This document shows positions 35,484-49,200 of a stretch of 64,000 nt of DNA, in pieces; within the stretch, counting starts at the first letter, position 1; each line of letters starts with the position of its first letter. The notes beneath the pieces are model-generated. The model saw nothing but the letters and a program-made list of their open reading frames with translations, was not told the DNA's origin and did no database searches. This DNA comes from Phoebastria nigripes (taxonomy: Eukaryota; Chordata; Aves; Procellariiformes; Diomedeidae), in the NCBI GenBank assembly GCA_035582835.1, contig JAYKAV010000955.1, positions 1,487,311 through 1,551,310 on the forward strand, written 5' to 3'. A program made the translations under genes and the position numbers.

Positions 35484-38400
35484 GTCAGTTTACGTAGTGC
35501 CTTTTTCACAACACACTTTACAGAGCAGTAATATCTATTTATTGTTGGATAAATCACTGGATTTGAATGCAGTGACATACAAATAGGCCAAGAGAAGAGT
35601 ATTTTTAAAGAAAAAAAAGTCTTTCTGAAAAGATCGCCCTCCAGGTGTAAATCACATTTTTCAGAAGCAGCAGAGGGAGACTCTTTGGAAGAGCTCACTC
35701 AAATGAGATTTAATGGGATGGAGTCATCTATCATGGAGAACATGAAAAAGCACAATGGGGCAAAGACAGACCTTTGGAAGCAACATAAGATATTTTAGCC
35801 AGCTGAATTATGATACTCACACAAGCTAATAATCCTTTTCCATGCACACTTCATTCACACCTTGCCCCACATTATCACAGCCTTCACCTTGCCAGCCCCC
35901 TTCACTCCCCCACTCAACACCTCATCAAGAAATATGCTGCAGCTCATCTTCTCCCATCTCTTGGGTCACACCACTGCCATCTTCAAATACTTTGACTTGC
36001 CTCATTATCCTCATTAAGATAAAGTTGTTACTTCTCAGAGATGGAGACGCAAGTGGGAAATTGAAGACGAGCACGCCTGCCCCATCTCCCAGCCCTGTGA
36101 GCTGGCTGCCTCTGGGCTCTCACCTCGGCAGCCGGCTTGGTGGCAAAATGCTCCCCTCTGCTGAGACCGAAGGCAGCTGGGACACGCGAGACAGCCAGCT
36201 GCAGGCCTGGGAGGGGAGGGAAGATGCTGCAGGCATGCTGAACGATAGCTCATTTTTGCGGTGGAGGCTCTGGAGACCACCTCAAAGTGAATCAGAGGCA
36301 CCGACTGGATCGAGACTGTCTAGCTGGTTTTCCTCCAAGTTTTATAACTTGTTTAGCTTGTTTTGTCCACATGCAATCATTACTTGTTTATTATATATAG
36401 GCTGTCAAATATGGGGCCTTTGTGGATAAAAAAGGGTTTTGTACTGCTGGCTGACCTACATTCCCATGAATAAAGTTTCTCTTCCTTTCAAGTCGGTTGT
36501 GGTTGGAGGAAATATCCACAAAGTGTACTGTGTTCAGGGAAATAAATTCAGCTGATCCTCTATTCCAATACAGCTGGCAATTTTTTCTGAGGTTGTTTTT
36601 ACACAAGCATTTTATTAGTTTTAATTTAGTTCAAAAGTGGAGGCCATTATTTGCTGAGGAATTTCCTTCATACTTTGAATTCAAATAATTTAATAGATGT
36701 GAAGAATAAATAATGGTGGATATAATTTAAGGTACCTAAAGAAAAAATTTGCAGCAGGACTAGCAAAGNAAGATGTTAGTAAACAGCCAAGGGAGCTGAG
36801 ATTGAATGGCCCTGGGAAGCCGCCCATGCTACTGTTGTGCTGCTTGGATGGGAACCGTCTTGCTGTCCACAGACACGGTGCTCCGATGCTGCTAGAGCAT
36901 CTTGTGTAGCCTGTCAACAAAGCTAGCAGTTCCTGGCCTGTGAAGTCAAAAACATCCCTGTCCTGAAACAAATGCCTTAATTCTTTGGCTTTTTGAAATG
37001 CAGAAGCAGGACGTTTGCTCTTAATGAGCAATCTTCAGTACCAAGAGAGTTTGTCCAAAGGGTGACTCACTAGATGCTGTTTTTGAAAGCATCAAGATAG
37101 AAATTCAGAATATTAACTTAATAACCTTGTTTACTGAACTCTGGTATAGGGTTTGCCAAGTGGCTTTTTTATTCTCTGATTTACTCATTTTTTGTATTTT
37201 GAAATACTAGAATATTTGTTAAACATAATTCAGTTGTGCCTTGTTCTACCAGCAATCAATCCTACCTACATCATCTTTGAAAGCTTTTTATGACACAAGT
37301 TGCTGATCACTGGTCCAACAATATCCAAAGAAGGATAGGGTAACACCTAAGAAATAATGACTTTGGCATCATCGCAATCTCTGTGCACTCACTCACAAGA
37401 CAAAACTAGTTTTCTATAACACCCAATTGTGTTTACACTATAAATTTCACCTGGAAGGGCAATGTGGGGAAATCCATCTAAGCNTTTTTTTTTTTTACTG
37501 CACATATCAAGTGGGTTTTGAAGAGGCAATAATGCTACTGGGGATATTTACAGCTTTTATTTTCCTTAACTAAGTTATAAAAAAACAGTGGCAATTTTAC
37601 TCCTTCTTTCCAGTCTCTCTCTATAATCATTTAGTTAGCCTTCTGCTTCAAATTATGTATTTTTTGTAGGCCTCCCTTAATTTTTTTTATTATTATTTTA
37701 AAATCACTCCCCTTCTTTTCCTCCGCCACTTTCATTCCTTCCTCTTTATCACAATTCCTATGTGCTAGTTTCTCACTTAGGCTGAAATTAAATTTTTCCT
37801 TAAAAATACTTTCCTCTCCTAAGCCTTTTATTCACAGGCTACTATAAAGGGAAAACGATTGCAAATTAATTGAACAAAACTGTATCACCACAGACCTGAT
37901 GTCTGATCTGGCCTCTCTTTGTTTGGAGATGGACAAAATCTCTACAGACTAAATCTCATTTTTTCTATTTAGCTTTTTGTCAGAGTGATATTCTGGCAAA
38001 TCTAGCTAAAAAACTATTTGATAACTAGATCCTAGATTTGCTCATACACTATTTCCCAATAAAATATATTTACATGATACTTTTTTTTAAGTTAATATTC
38101 TTTATAAAAAGTAAGCATATACAACTGATCAAACTTAAACCTTAATGTGGAAATAATTTTTACAATTCTCGGTTAATGATGAAGAATTTTATTGCTGAGA
38201 CTTCAGGAAATAAGTGAAAACATTGTATTGTTCACAGACCCTAATACAAAAATACACATCCTAAGAATGATCTGCACATCAGGGTCTGCTATTTCAACTA
38301 ATACATTATCAATTCAGGTGACTCTTTGGGCACAATATCTAAGTATCATTTCAAAATCTGATGCCCTGGACTATTACCAATATGTATATTTCAGTACGTT

Positions 38401-41400
38401 ATAAATATTTCATAATTGAAACAGCCATTTCACAGCAAGTAACATTACCCCCAACTAACAAATTATTTTTTATTTCAGTGAATCACAAAATAAATAACTT
38501 TGAATGATTATACTAAACTCACCCTTGGCTGTTGAACAAGCATGGAGGCACATACACTTCATTCATTTCTCTCTTTGATGTTGGTTTTAGTGTCTGTGGG
38601 CATCAGTGCAGGAAAATGAGAAGCATCTGCAGAGCTGGAACACCCACTCTCTGCTGCTGCTTCTCTTCTTGATTTCTTCCAGTTTAAAAGAAATGTGCCA
38701 GCTCCACTCACTCCTTTACTTGTCATGACCTGGGCAAGGAAGGCCTAGTAAGACTGCCCTCATATGACAACAAAGTAGTTAATAAAGGGAAAATGCAATT
38801 CATTTTCCTGGACACTCTCAGCATATGCTGGTGAGAACAGAGGACAAGAGGCAAAACAGGCTGTGTGCAATTCAAGTGATGTCCATTTGTCAGCACTGGT
38901 ACTCACTCGACAGAAAATCCCTCTTTCCCATCCTGCCATTTTCNCCTTTCCCTTCCTTCCCACACATACATACGATAACACCCTCAAGGCCAAGATAAAA
39001 GACATAACCAACCCCTTCGTTGATAGACATTAGAGAAGCCAGGAATATCAGCTCAGAAATGTCTCCAAGATGTGCCTCACTTGACTATATCCTGCATTAA
39101 AAAAAAAAAAAAAAAGGAAACATCCTATTTAAGAAAACTCTAGATAGCACCAGCTGAAGTATACAGTTATTTCAGCTTTCAATGAGAAGAGGTGTGAGTG
39201 ATGACCAGTAACTTGCTGATGGGAGAGGGAAGCCACAAACTCACCGCATGCTAAGAGCTCCCCCGGGAGCCCGGAGGTAGCAGAAAGACAAAGTGCCAAG
39301 GAAGTAAGATACAAACGTGAAACTTAAACCTACTTAAGTTGTAGGACAGACATAATTCACTTATTATCCAGAACTACCTAACCTTCTAGGCACTAAAACT
39401 CAATAGGTGACTCCTTACTTATGTTTCTAGGAAAAGTTCCCTGTGCATTAACCTTAATTACTCACACATACGCTTATGGTAGATAGACATCTGCTGATCA
39501 GCTGTGCTCCAAGACATGCAGACTCCAGCAAACAGCTTAAGTTATTTAAAAATGCTGAAAAATGAGATGTGGCCAAGTCTGCAGTAGTGGCAGCAATGAT
39601 GGAAGCACATGTAAGCATTTTACACTTTCGATCAATGAATAAGCATTTTCAAAGCAAGAACTGTCTTGGAAACGGGCCAGACAGGCAAACACCCTAATCC
39701 CTGCATTGGAGCCTGGCTCCACTTTGGTTTGCTCTATGACTGTTGAGTTCTTGGCTGCAGAGTGGCCCCAACTCAACTTTAAGAGCNGACAGTGCTTACA
39801 ACCTTCACTCTCCCTCGGCTGAGATGCTCGCACAAGGTGTGGCAGGCAGGCATTCATGTAAGTTAAACTGTCTGGACCACTCTCCTGAGGTATTTGTGCT
39901 CCTTATANAGTTGACATATCAAGGCAAACATGTAAGGCAAGCAGGCAGGATTGCCCATTGCATGTCTCCAGAGATGCAGGTCTCCAACAACTGCCCAGGG
40001 AATGCAGGTAGTTATGCTGNGCTGGATGGGAGTGGATCATCCTCCTGGAAAAGGCACCTAAAATTTTGGTGAGGCAGTGCCTAGATGGGACTCCTAAATA
40101 AGAGACTAGATCACATTCCATGGGAAGCCCATGCAGCCCCAGGACAGNCAAGTCACAACAGCTGTGCCTCACTCATATTTTAAGCTCTAGCTATTTTAAC
40201 ATCTGGAACACATGTTAGTGTTATTTGCCCCGGCTCACACAAAATTAATGTGTGCTATATCATATCTGTCTTGTGGGGGAATCAATTTTTTAAAAATACA
40301 TATTATTCAATGTAGAATAAAGCTGAGGGCCTCTGAACTACTTTAGCCACAGAAACTGACTGCTTGCATTCTTTTCTAGGTCACTAAGAATATTAATTAA
40401 GAATCCCATAAACATAAAACTTTCATTTTTTACTGCAGATTTTGGACTGAGTTTTCAGAGCAAAAGCATACAATTAGTTAATTGAACCAAGATTTTTTAA
40501 TTTCTACTGAAAATGAAATATATAAGTACAAAATGCTGTGAAAAGAGGAAAGTAAAATTGTTTAGTTTTTCATTCCCCCCCCCNAAAAAAAAAACCAAAA
40601 CACACCTTAGTTTTACTAGTGGACATAATCTGTAAAAGGACTAATGAGGCAATGCAGTCACGTCAAAATAACAGTTTGTGCTTTCATACCTGAATTTCAA
40701 TTTTTGTGTTGAATATGTAATTTATAGACATTGATCTTAAAATCAAACAAACAAAAAAACCCCACCTAAATAAGAAGAAAAANCAAGAAAACACTTTCCA
40801 AAATTCTCATTTTTTCACCTTGTGTTCACATGCCTAGGTGTGTAAGTAATTCNTTTTTAATCACTAATTAACTAGTTCATCACATACCTAATTTACACGT
40901 GGTAGAGAAAACAGCTTATTAACGACCTCTTTCACATGGCAGCCAACCACAAACCTCCATCATATGCAACTCAGCTGCTGAATAATAGGTTTTTTAAATA
41001 AGGAACTAACATGAAACGCTAAAGCATCACTTACAAAACAATTAGCTATTATAAAAGCTAATCTATTAACAGTAAATAGTGGGTTGTTTTCTTTTTTTTT
41101 TAAATCTCACCATTCAACTCAATAAATACAAGAGACTCCCGCATGCTTCTTCAGGTAAAGTCCAGATCTGCTCCTTCATTTGCTGGGAAAACCACAATTA
41201 CATAGTGCCTATTAGACCTACATTTAGCTTCAAAGAAGGATGAGATCCTAGTGCTGGGCATTATTGCACCTGGCTTCTCCATACCTGGTGAAGACGCCTA
41301 AGGTCACTTTACAGCAAGGGAGGAAACTCAGCATGTGAAGGGCAGAACCCGCAAACACCAGCATGTTCAGTGGGGACAAGTCTAAGCCAGCAGATGGGAA

Positions 41401-42863
41401 ATAAGAGGAGAAAGGAGGAGCTTACACCAGCCTTTTCTTTGTGCACGCCAGCTATTTCACCTGCGACAATGCCCTTCCTCTATCGCAAAGCCCCAAACCA
41501 CAAGCGGTGGAGGAGAGGCAGGTTCAAATATCCTCCTCTGCCAGGTCCAGCCTGAACCCACAGCCCAAACCAACCAGACCAANGGTTCACCAACACTCTG
41601 TGGGAAATGCTGAGACAAGGTCTCCTGGTGAATTAATTACACTCTGCAAGAAATAATGAAATACTTAATGAAAGAGGGAGAGAGAAGAGTGATGCTGCAA
41701 ACCTAGTGGTTTCCAACATCTACCCAAGAAGAAAGAGGCCTTGCTTTCATTTTCAGCTCATATTTGTTTTATAAAACACCTTAAAAAATCCTCATCCCAC
41801 AAATTTATAAGTGAATAGTCTTATCTGAAGGACAAAAAAAAAAGCTAGGAAGCATTTCCTACATACAATGGTACGCATTGAGTTATTTGCAACAACTTTA
41901 TCTGCATCTTATTGAGAGCAAATCATAGAGAAGGAGAGTTGAAGCAAGTTTTGTTCAAAGTACAGATAAAACCAGGCTTTTGCTAAAAAACATTGTTACA
42001 AAATAAAATGAGTTCTAGCTTCATCTCCTGTTTAATCTCCTTTACTCTGCTGGTAGACTTTCTATATCCCTAATGCAAGTGAGGAATCACTGCAGGTCCA
42101 CTGAGCTCAGGAACTGTACTGATGAGGCATAAGCTCACCAGGATGTTAATTTATTTTACTCTTTTTTTATTTACTTTATATTGCAGTCTTTTATGTCTAC
42201 TTACATTTATTTACAAATGTTTTTTAAATCTAAGGCTTATTAAATTACAAATATTTGTATTCTTATATTAAATACATACTTAGACACAACAAGTAAGAAC
42301 CCTAGCACTGGAAAATGCAGATGCAATCAGTTACAGTAATTTAAGTACACTGTTAGCAACAATGGAAAATACCATTTATGCACTTCAGTGAGCTAAAGCT
42401 CTGTTTTCTATGTATAAAGACAGACAAATATAGAGGACCAATCCTCAAAAGACGCTGAATGGCTCAGCTCCATTTATGTCACCTGACTCAGGAAATTAAA
42501 ATGGATGTAATATTTGAACAGGCCGATGCAAGGTGCAATTTTATCCAGTAAATTGCATTCACCTCCTAGTGATCTCAATCAAAACATGTATTTTTTTTTT
42601 CACAATCCAAAGTTAAAAGGGTGAAAAATTCTCCTTTCTTGTGACAGCAAAGTGAATCCTGTTCATTAACGCAGATAATATTGGGGTCTCTACCAAGGAA
42701 CCAGCCATGTTGTTGCAGCTCTGCTCTCCTGAGATCCTCGGCATCAAGCAGCTTCACCACGGGACACCAAGGGTGCCAAAAATCCCTAAAAATCACTGAT
42801 AAAACTCTCACCGTCCCCAGGGATTCATGATGAGAACTTAATTCAGAGAGGTCTTAGGAACGC
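35484..42863. other. Non-coding, no gene seen
   Basis: Holds a 195-codon plus-strand frame at 35842-36429, Ser/Pro-rich at first and then GC-richer. It shows no domain and is judged chance. Also present are a 17-base A run (39099-39115), a C-run/A-run junction near 40575 and a faint MIR-like patch near 41310. Confidence 0.5.
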
Positions 42864-43213
42864 ATTCCGCTGCTGCTGTTTCACGTGGGCACCAGTGATA
42901 CAGCCAGGAGCAGTCTGAGGAGTATCAAGGATTACAGAGCCCTGGGAGCGGNGGTAAGGGACTCTGGAGTGCAGGTAGTTTTTTCATCAATCCTGCCGGT
43001 CAAAGGGAAGGGTTTGAAAGGGCCAGTTGAATTTGGCGAGTCGACAAATGGTTACGGGACTTGTGCCACAGCCAGGGGTTCGGCTACTTAGACCATGGGA
43101 CTCACTTTGAGAAACCTGGTCTACTGGAGGCTGACAGGGTCCATCTGTCAGAGAAGGGGAAGAGCATCTTCGGTCACAGGCTTGCCAAGCTGGTGAAGAG
43201 GGCTTTAAACTAG
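42864..43213 (+). pseudogene. CR1 ORF1 C-terminal remnant (esterase-like domain)
   Basis: The first frame starts PLLLFHVGTSDTARS, matching the GTND-type block of the SGNH-hydrolase-like domain known in CR1 ORF1. It continues through VRDSGVQVVFSSILPVKGKG. After about position 43020 the reading shifts frame. It then reads WLRDLCHSQGFGYLDHGTHF and ADRVHLSEKGKSIFG, which supplies the Asp/His block, before stopping at TAG 43211-43213. The N-terminal part of ORF1 is absent because of the 5' truncation. In active copies ORF1 protein is thought to bind RNA or membranes. Here at least one frameshift disables it. Confidence 0.85.
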
Positions 43214-43215
43214 GG

Positions 43216-46203
43216 ATGCCGGGGAAGGGGAACCTCAATGCATCCCACTCCTACCAGTTTGATGCCAGGGCCAGCAATAGNTGCCCAGAACCTGGAGAAG
43301 GATCACAGGTCAGCAGGAGAGCACCTGAAGAGCAGCACANAGGAANTCCAGCCAGTAAGACAGCTTCATTGGGGGCCCAACTTAAATGCCTCTATGCAAA
43401 NGCACGTAGCATGGGGAATAAACAAGAGGAGTTAAGAGACGTGCGCACGCCTGCAGGGCTACGACCTTATTGGCATCACGGAGACGTGGTAGGATGGCTC
43501 CTATGATTGGAGTGTTGGGATGGAANGATACAGGCTCTTTAGGAAGGACAGGCNGGGNAGANGAGGAGGGGGTGTCGCCCTCTGTGTCAATGACCAGCTG
43601 GAGTGCATGGAGCTCCACCTGGGGATGGATGAGGAGCCGACCGAGAGCTTATGGGTCAGGATTAAAGGGAGGGCAGGGACAGGTGACATCACGGTGGGGG
43701 TCTGCTACAGGCCACCTGACCAGGAAGACCGAGCGGATGAGGCCCTCTATAGACAGATAGGAGCAGCCTCACAATCACAAGCCCTGGTCCTCATGGGGGA
43801 NTTCAACCACCTCAATATCTGTTGGAGGGACAACACAGCAGGGCATAAGCAATCCNGGAGGTTCCTGGAATGCNTCGAGGATAACTTCCTTCTCCAAGTG
43901 GTAGAGGAGCCAATGAGGAGAGGTGCTATGCTGGACCTTGTTCTCACCAACAAGGACGGGCTGGTGGAGAATGTGAAGCTCAAGGGCAGCCTNGGCTGCA
44001 GTGACCATGAAATGGTGGAGTTCAAGATCCTTAGGGCACCGAGGAGGGCGCNCAGCAAGCTCACTACCCTGGACTTCAGGAGAGCAGACTTTGGCCTCTT
44101 CAGGGATCTGCTTGGTAGAGTAAAATGGGACAAAGCCCTGGGGGGAAGAGGGGCCCAAGAAAGCTGGTTAATATTCAAGGATCACCTCCTCCAAGCTCAG
44201 GAGCGATGCATCCCAACAAAGAGAAAATCGGGCAAAAACCCCAGGAGGCCTGNGTGGATGAACAAGGAGCTCCTGGACACACTCAAACACAAAAAGGAAG
44301 CCTACAGAGGGTGGAAGCAAGGACAGGTAGCCTGGGAGGAATATAGAGAAATTGTCTGAGCAGCCAGGGATCAGGTTAGGAAANCTAAAGCCCTGATGGA
44401 GTTAAATCTGGCCAGGGACGTCAAGGGCAACAAGAAAAGATTCTGTAGCTACATTGGGGATAAAGGGAAGACGAGGGAAAATGTGGGCCCTCTCCGGAAT
44501 GAAACGGGAGACCTGGTTACCTGGGATACAAAGAAGGCGGAGGTACTCAATGACTTTTTTGCCTTGGTCTTCACCAGCAAGTGCTCAAGCCTCACTGCCC
44601 AAGCCGCAGAAAGCAAAGGTGAGGACTGGGAGAATGAAAAGCCGCCCACTGTAGGAGAAGATCAGGTTTGAGACCATCTAAGGAGCCTGAAGGTGCAAGT
44701 CCATGGGACCTGATGAGATCCATCCACGGGTCCTGAGGGAACTGGCAGACTAAGTTGCTAAGCCGCTATCCATCATATTTGAGAAGTCGTGGCAGTCCNG
44801 TGNAGTTCCCACTGACTGGAAAAGGGGACGCATAACCCCCATTTTTAAAAAGGGAAAAAAGGAAGACCCNGGGAACTACAGGCCAGTCAGTCNCACCTCT
44901 GTGCCTGGCAAGATCATGGAACAGATCCTCCTGGNAGCTATGCTAAGGCACATGGAGGACAGGGAAGTGATTCGAGACAGCCAGCATGGCTTCACCAAGG
45001 GCAAGTCCTGCCTGACTAACCTAGTGGCCTTCTACAATGGAGTGACTACATCAGTGGAGATGGGAAGGGCTACAAGTGACGTCTATCTGGACCTCTGTAA
45101 GGCCTTTGACACGGTCCCCCACAACATCCTTCTCACTAAACTGGAGAGGTATGGATTTGATGGGTGGACTCTCCGGTGGGTGAGGAATTGGTAGGATGGT
45201 CGCATCCGGAGGGTAGTGGTCTATGGCTCCATGTCCAGATGGAGACTGGTGACAAGTGGTGTCCCTCAGGGGTCCGTGTTGGGACCGGTACTGTTTAATA
45301 TCTTCATCAATGACATACACAGTGGCATCGAGTGCACCCTCAGCAAGTTTGCAGATGACACCAAGCNGAGTGGTGCGGTCGACACGCCTGAGGGACGGGA
45401 TGCCATCCAGAGGGACCTGGACAAGCTCAAGAAGTGGGCCTCTGTGAACCTCATGAGGTTCAACAAGGCCAAGTGCAAGGTCCTGCACCTGGNTCGGGGC
45501 AACCCCCGGTATCAATACAGGCTGGGGGATGAAGGGATTGAGAGCAGCCCTGCCGAGAAGGACTTGGGGGTACTGGTGGATGAAAAGCTGGACATGAGCC
45601 AGCAATGGGCGCTCACAGCCCAGAAGGCCAACCGTCTCCTGGGCTGCATCAAAAGGAGCGTGGCCAGCAGGTCCCAGGGAGGTGATTCTGCCCCTCTGCT
45701 CTGCTCTGGTGAGACCCCACCTGGAGTACTGCATCCAGCTCTGGAGCCCTCAGCACAAGAAAGACATGGACCTGTTGGAACGGGTCCAGAGGAGGGCCAA
45801 AAAAAAGATCAGGGGGGTGGAACACCTCTCCTATGAAGAAAGGCTGAGAGAGTTGGGGTTATTCAGCCTGGAGAAGAGAAGGCTCTGGGGAGACCTTATT
45901 GCAGCCTATCAGTACTTAAAGGGGGCTTATAAGAAAGATGGGGACAGACTTTTCAGCAGGGCCTGTTGCGATACCACAAGGAGGAATGGTTTTAAACTAA
46001 AAGAGGGTAGATTTAGACTAGATATAGGGAAGAAATTTTTTACGCTGAGGGTGGTGGAACACTGGCACAGGTTGCCCAGAGAAGTGGTAGATGCCCCATC
46101 CCTGGAAACATTCAAGGTCAGGTTGGACGAGGCTCTGAGCAAGATGTCCCTAGTTGAAGATGTCCCTGCCCATGGCAGGGGGGTTGGACTAGATGACCTT
46201 TAA
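43216..46203 (+). pseudogene. CR1 ORF2 pseudogene: endonuclease plus reverse transcriptase
   Basis: A likely original ATG sits at 43216, two bases after the ORF1 stop. The endonuclease starts at LKCLYA (43381) and keeps the TET block (Glu codon 43481), the GDFN-like block (43793-43807, Asp codon ending in N) and SDH (44000-44008). The reverse transcriptase shows GPDEIHPRVL (44706), LDLCKAFD (45087-45110), [10 protein letters not shown] (45258) and FADD (45348-45359). The C-terminus runs through [13 protein letters not shown] to TAA 46201-46203. Frameshifts are evident near 43440, 44694 and 45680. In-frame stops lie at 43490, 44357, 44669, 44751 and 45192. The stops at 44357 and 44669 look like CGA-to-TGA decay. 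In live elements this protein nicks DNA and copies the RNA; this one is dead. Confidence 0.93.
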
Positions 46204-46240
46204 AGGTCCCTTCCAACCCAAACAATTCTATGATTCTATG
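46204..46240 (+). repeat. CR1 3' end with (ATTCTATG)2
   Basis: The short 3'UTR after the ORF2 stop reads AGGTCCCTTCCAACCC and then two tandem ATTCTATG octamers. This is the signature terminus recognised by CR1 reverse transcriptase. No poly(A) follows. Confidence 0.95.
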
Positions 46241-49200
46241 AAATTTGGAGAGGTTTCAGCCACGTGGTCCCTGACACACAAAATTATTTAGTGTTTTTAA
46301 TTTAAGTATGCTTTTACTTCACATAGGTGAACACTTCATATGATCTCTCTNCTCCTCAACTTCTGCCACGTGATTTTAGCCTGCTGGCAGGCTAGCATCA
46401 GATAATTCATAATCAAGTGTAAAGGATTTTTTTATTATTATTTTTGCATTGTTTAAAATATTTTCACACTACTTTCTTTTTCTCAGAAAGTAACAGAGTA
46501 ACTGCTAGACCTTGTGGTCCATAGAAATAGATAATATTTGATATACAAGATGAGCACTATACACTAGATGTACTTTGAAAGCAAAACATATCCAAAATCC
46601 CAGTTCAGCAAGTTATTTAAAANTGGTTTCTTAGCTTTAAAGGAAAGTGGTGGAAAAGACTAAAATTTATGTTCTTAAACACTTGCTAAATCAGGCTTAC
46701 CTGATAAAATTTACTATCTTTACTATCAGATCTGTTACTGTCATCAGTAAAAGCACAACTGAGATCTCAAACTACCACCTTCAGTTAACTGTGCCAAAAA
46801 ATAGATAATTGGTGATCCATTTAGAGTATTTCAGAAGTGCATCTAAAAAAGCTGTGCCATTGTTAGGGAGTCTTTTTACATGAAGATTTATGGGAATCAT
46901 GAAACCTCATGCCATCTTTTTTCATTCATTATCTGAAGCCATTTTTCCCTTTCCTGGAGATGAGATAGGCAGCAGCCTGTGTGGAGGGGGCTGTTGGCAT
47001 AGACAACATAGGCTGCTACAGCTGATGCATATGATTGGACTGACAGTGCTATTTTTTTCCCTTTTTTTTTTTTCAAGGGACATTTTTCTGAAACTGTTGT
47101 GCAACACCAAGTCAGCAAGATGTAAAGAAGAATAGCTGATATCTATATTCCAATTAAGTCATTAATAACATGAACTAAATATCAACCCAGTCATGAAGTT
47201 CTTTCTGAAACTTACGAGCACTTCAAGAGTAGACTAGAGAAAGACCATTAATCTTTGCAGAATATGTCTCTATATGCTATGTTAACATATCTTTAACAGT
47301 TGCATCGGGAATTTTCACTGAACTCTGCTGTTGTAGTGATATTAATCATATTAAACACTTTAAATATATATATAAATAACATAGCCTGATATAGATATAG
47401 ATACATAGCCCCAGCCTTCCAGGCAGTCATCACATGAGATCATCAAATCTGGTCAAACACTTCCAAATAAGTACAAAGCACTTTGCTTTAACTTTAAATC
47501 TTATACTTTCTTGAAAGACTTATTCTGAAATATCAACTAATCAGATGCTTTCCTCTTCAAAAAGTAAAATAGCTGCTGTCCACCATGGTCTGAACTTTTC
47601 GAACTGCTTCTCATACTCGCAGATGGAACAAATACAAATATTTGCTTCGTATAATCCTAGCACAAAGTATAGGAAATACTGAGTTGTACCTATAAGAAAG
47701 GAACCAGTTATGACTTTATTTACAAGCAAGTTTTAATCCTTCACATTAGAAATAAAAGTGCATGTAAATAATTATAAACAATGCTTGTTAAATAAGAATG
47801 GTCAGCTCTTAAGAACAAAAATGTAAGAACACCTAAAGCCTTAAAAAAAAAAAATCTATATGCAAAAGAGTGGATTAGATGTGCTGAATGACCCGAGGGT
47901 TTATTGAGGGCACAGAGCACTAATGACACTAAACAGTGTCTATAGTATTTTATTGGCCCCTTAAATGTCTGAGCAAAGAAAATCCCATGCAAGGAAGAAC
48001 ATGACAGGTTGGATCCCTCTCTATTTCTCTCTCTCCCAAAAAACCACATGCACAGTCAGTGATTACTTTCTAATCTCCTCCTCGTAACCAGAAGGAAAAC
48101 CTGCAGATGGGAAGCTCACTGCAGCCAGGTTAAGCAGAAGGGCTCAGAGTTGGCTGAGCTGCTTTCTTTTTCTGAGGGAATTCTCTTCCAGTTCCTCTCC
48201 CCACCTCCTTTTTATTGCCAGCAACCTCTTTCAAGTCCTTGTTTNGATACTTCTCAATGTTTTCCTTATGCCCTCCAAACTGTGATCAAAGGCCCTGCTG
48301 TATCCCCTTTGTAGGCAGGAGTCATCGCTCCTCTTTGCTGCTGCTGACAGCAGTGCCTAGGGATGCCTGTGNGGCACTGAGAAGGCAGCAGGAAAGTTGA
48401 GGAGAGAGGAGAGGACCCACTATTATAAAAAAACGCTGAAAAATAATGCATGTTTTAGATACCACTTCTGTTTTTCCCCTAGCCCCACTGTACTTATTCA
48501 TAAAAGTCAACAATACTGTCACCAGGTAACCTCTGAAAACGGTTTATATAGCAAGATCTTCTGCTAAAGCTAAGGACAGTGTAAATAATAGTTAAAAAAA
48601 TAAAAAGAATTTTGCTTCTTCTCTGGATGCATCCTATCTGTTGGCACATTCAAATAGCAAATTTTTATACACAGCTTTAAAAAGTTCATTTTTGCTCCCA
48701 CTGCTTGCTGTGCCTTTGCCTGTTGTCGTACAGCAACTCCCTAATCTCACACTCAGAGCTGGTCTGTGGTACCGGAGCTCAGCTCAGGAGGAGGCGGCTT
48801 GGCAAGCAGTCTGCCTTGCTGCTGAAACTGGGGTAGTTCCCTAGCGAGAACAGAAAAGAACAAAGGAGCCTGTAATGCTACAAGAGGACTACAAGGAAAC
48901 ACAGGAAGGAGCTCATTCTTGTTTGGAAACAAAAAAAAAAAAAAAAAAAAAAAAAAGATTTCCGATCAAAACACTGAATTAACAATATTAAGCAGTTTCT
49001 TTGTTGCAGCATAGCAGCCAGAGCAGGCAACACAAACAGACCCCAGGAGATGCACACAATACAGTATCTTGCACAAAAAACAAATACGTAAAACTTACCA
49101 GTGCTACTTTGTGCTTCTTTTGAAAACAGAAAAATAAGTAGTACTACCAATTAGACTTTCAAAAGAGCATAAATAACTCATGTGTCCAAACTCCACTAAG

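Larger units (their letters stand above)
42864..46240 (+). mobile_element. CR1 LINE retrotransposon, long 5'-truncated copy
   Basis: About 3.4 kb of a non-LTR retrotransposon. In order it holds the end of ORF1, a full-span ORF2 and a 3' end of two ATTCTATG units (46225-46240). CR1 spreads by target-primed reverse transcription, usually leaves 5'-truncated copies and lacks a poly(A) tail, all of which fit here. The left edge enters in the middle of ORF1. The GC content and very long former frames contrast sharply with the flanking DNA. The frames are broken, so this copy cannot act on its own. It carries 23 single-N positions, far above the window average. Confidence 0.96.

Noticed and set aside
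35842..36429. Open frame of 195 codons, the longest outside the CR1
   Set aside because: The first part is Pro/Ser-rich low-complexity sequence. There is no domain, no convincing splice edges and no family resemblance. It probably reflects a locally GC-richer, stop-poor stretch.
41310..41360. MIR-like patch (TTTACAGCAAGGGAGGAAAC)
   Set aside because: Only one landmark matches; the CCCAAGGT and TTCGAACCC blocks that would confirm it are missing.
42575..42811. Minus-strand frame just left of the CR1
   Set aside because: No similarity to CR1 or to any protein family I recognise, and no splice support.
43747..45734. Long minus-strand frames (up to 227 codons) within the CR1
   Set aside because: These are antisense shadows of the ORF2 coding sequence.
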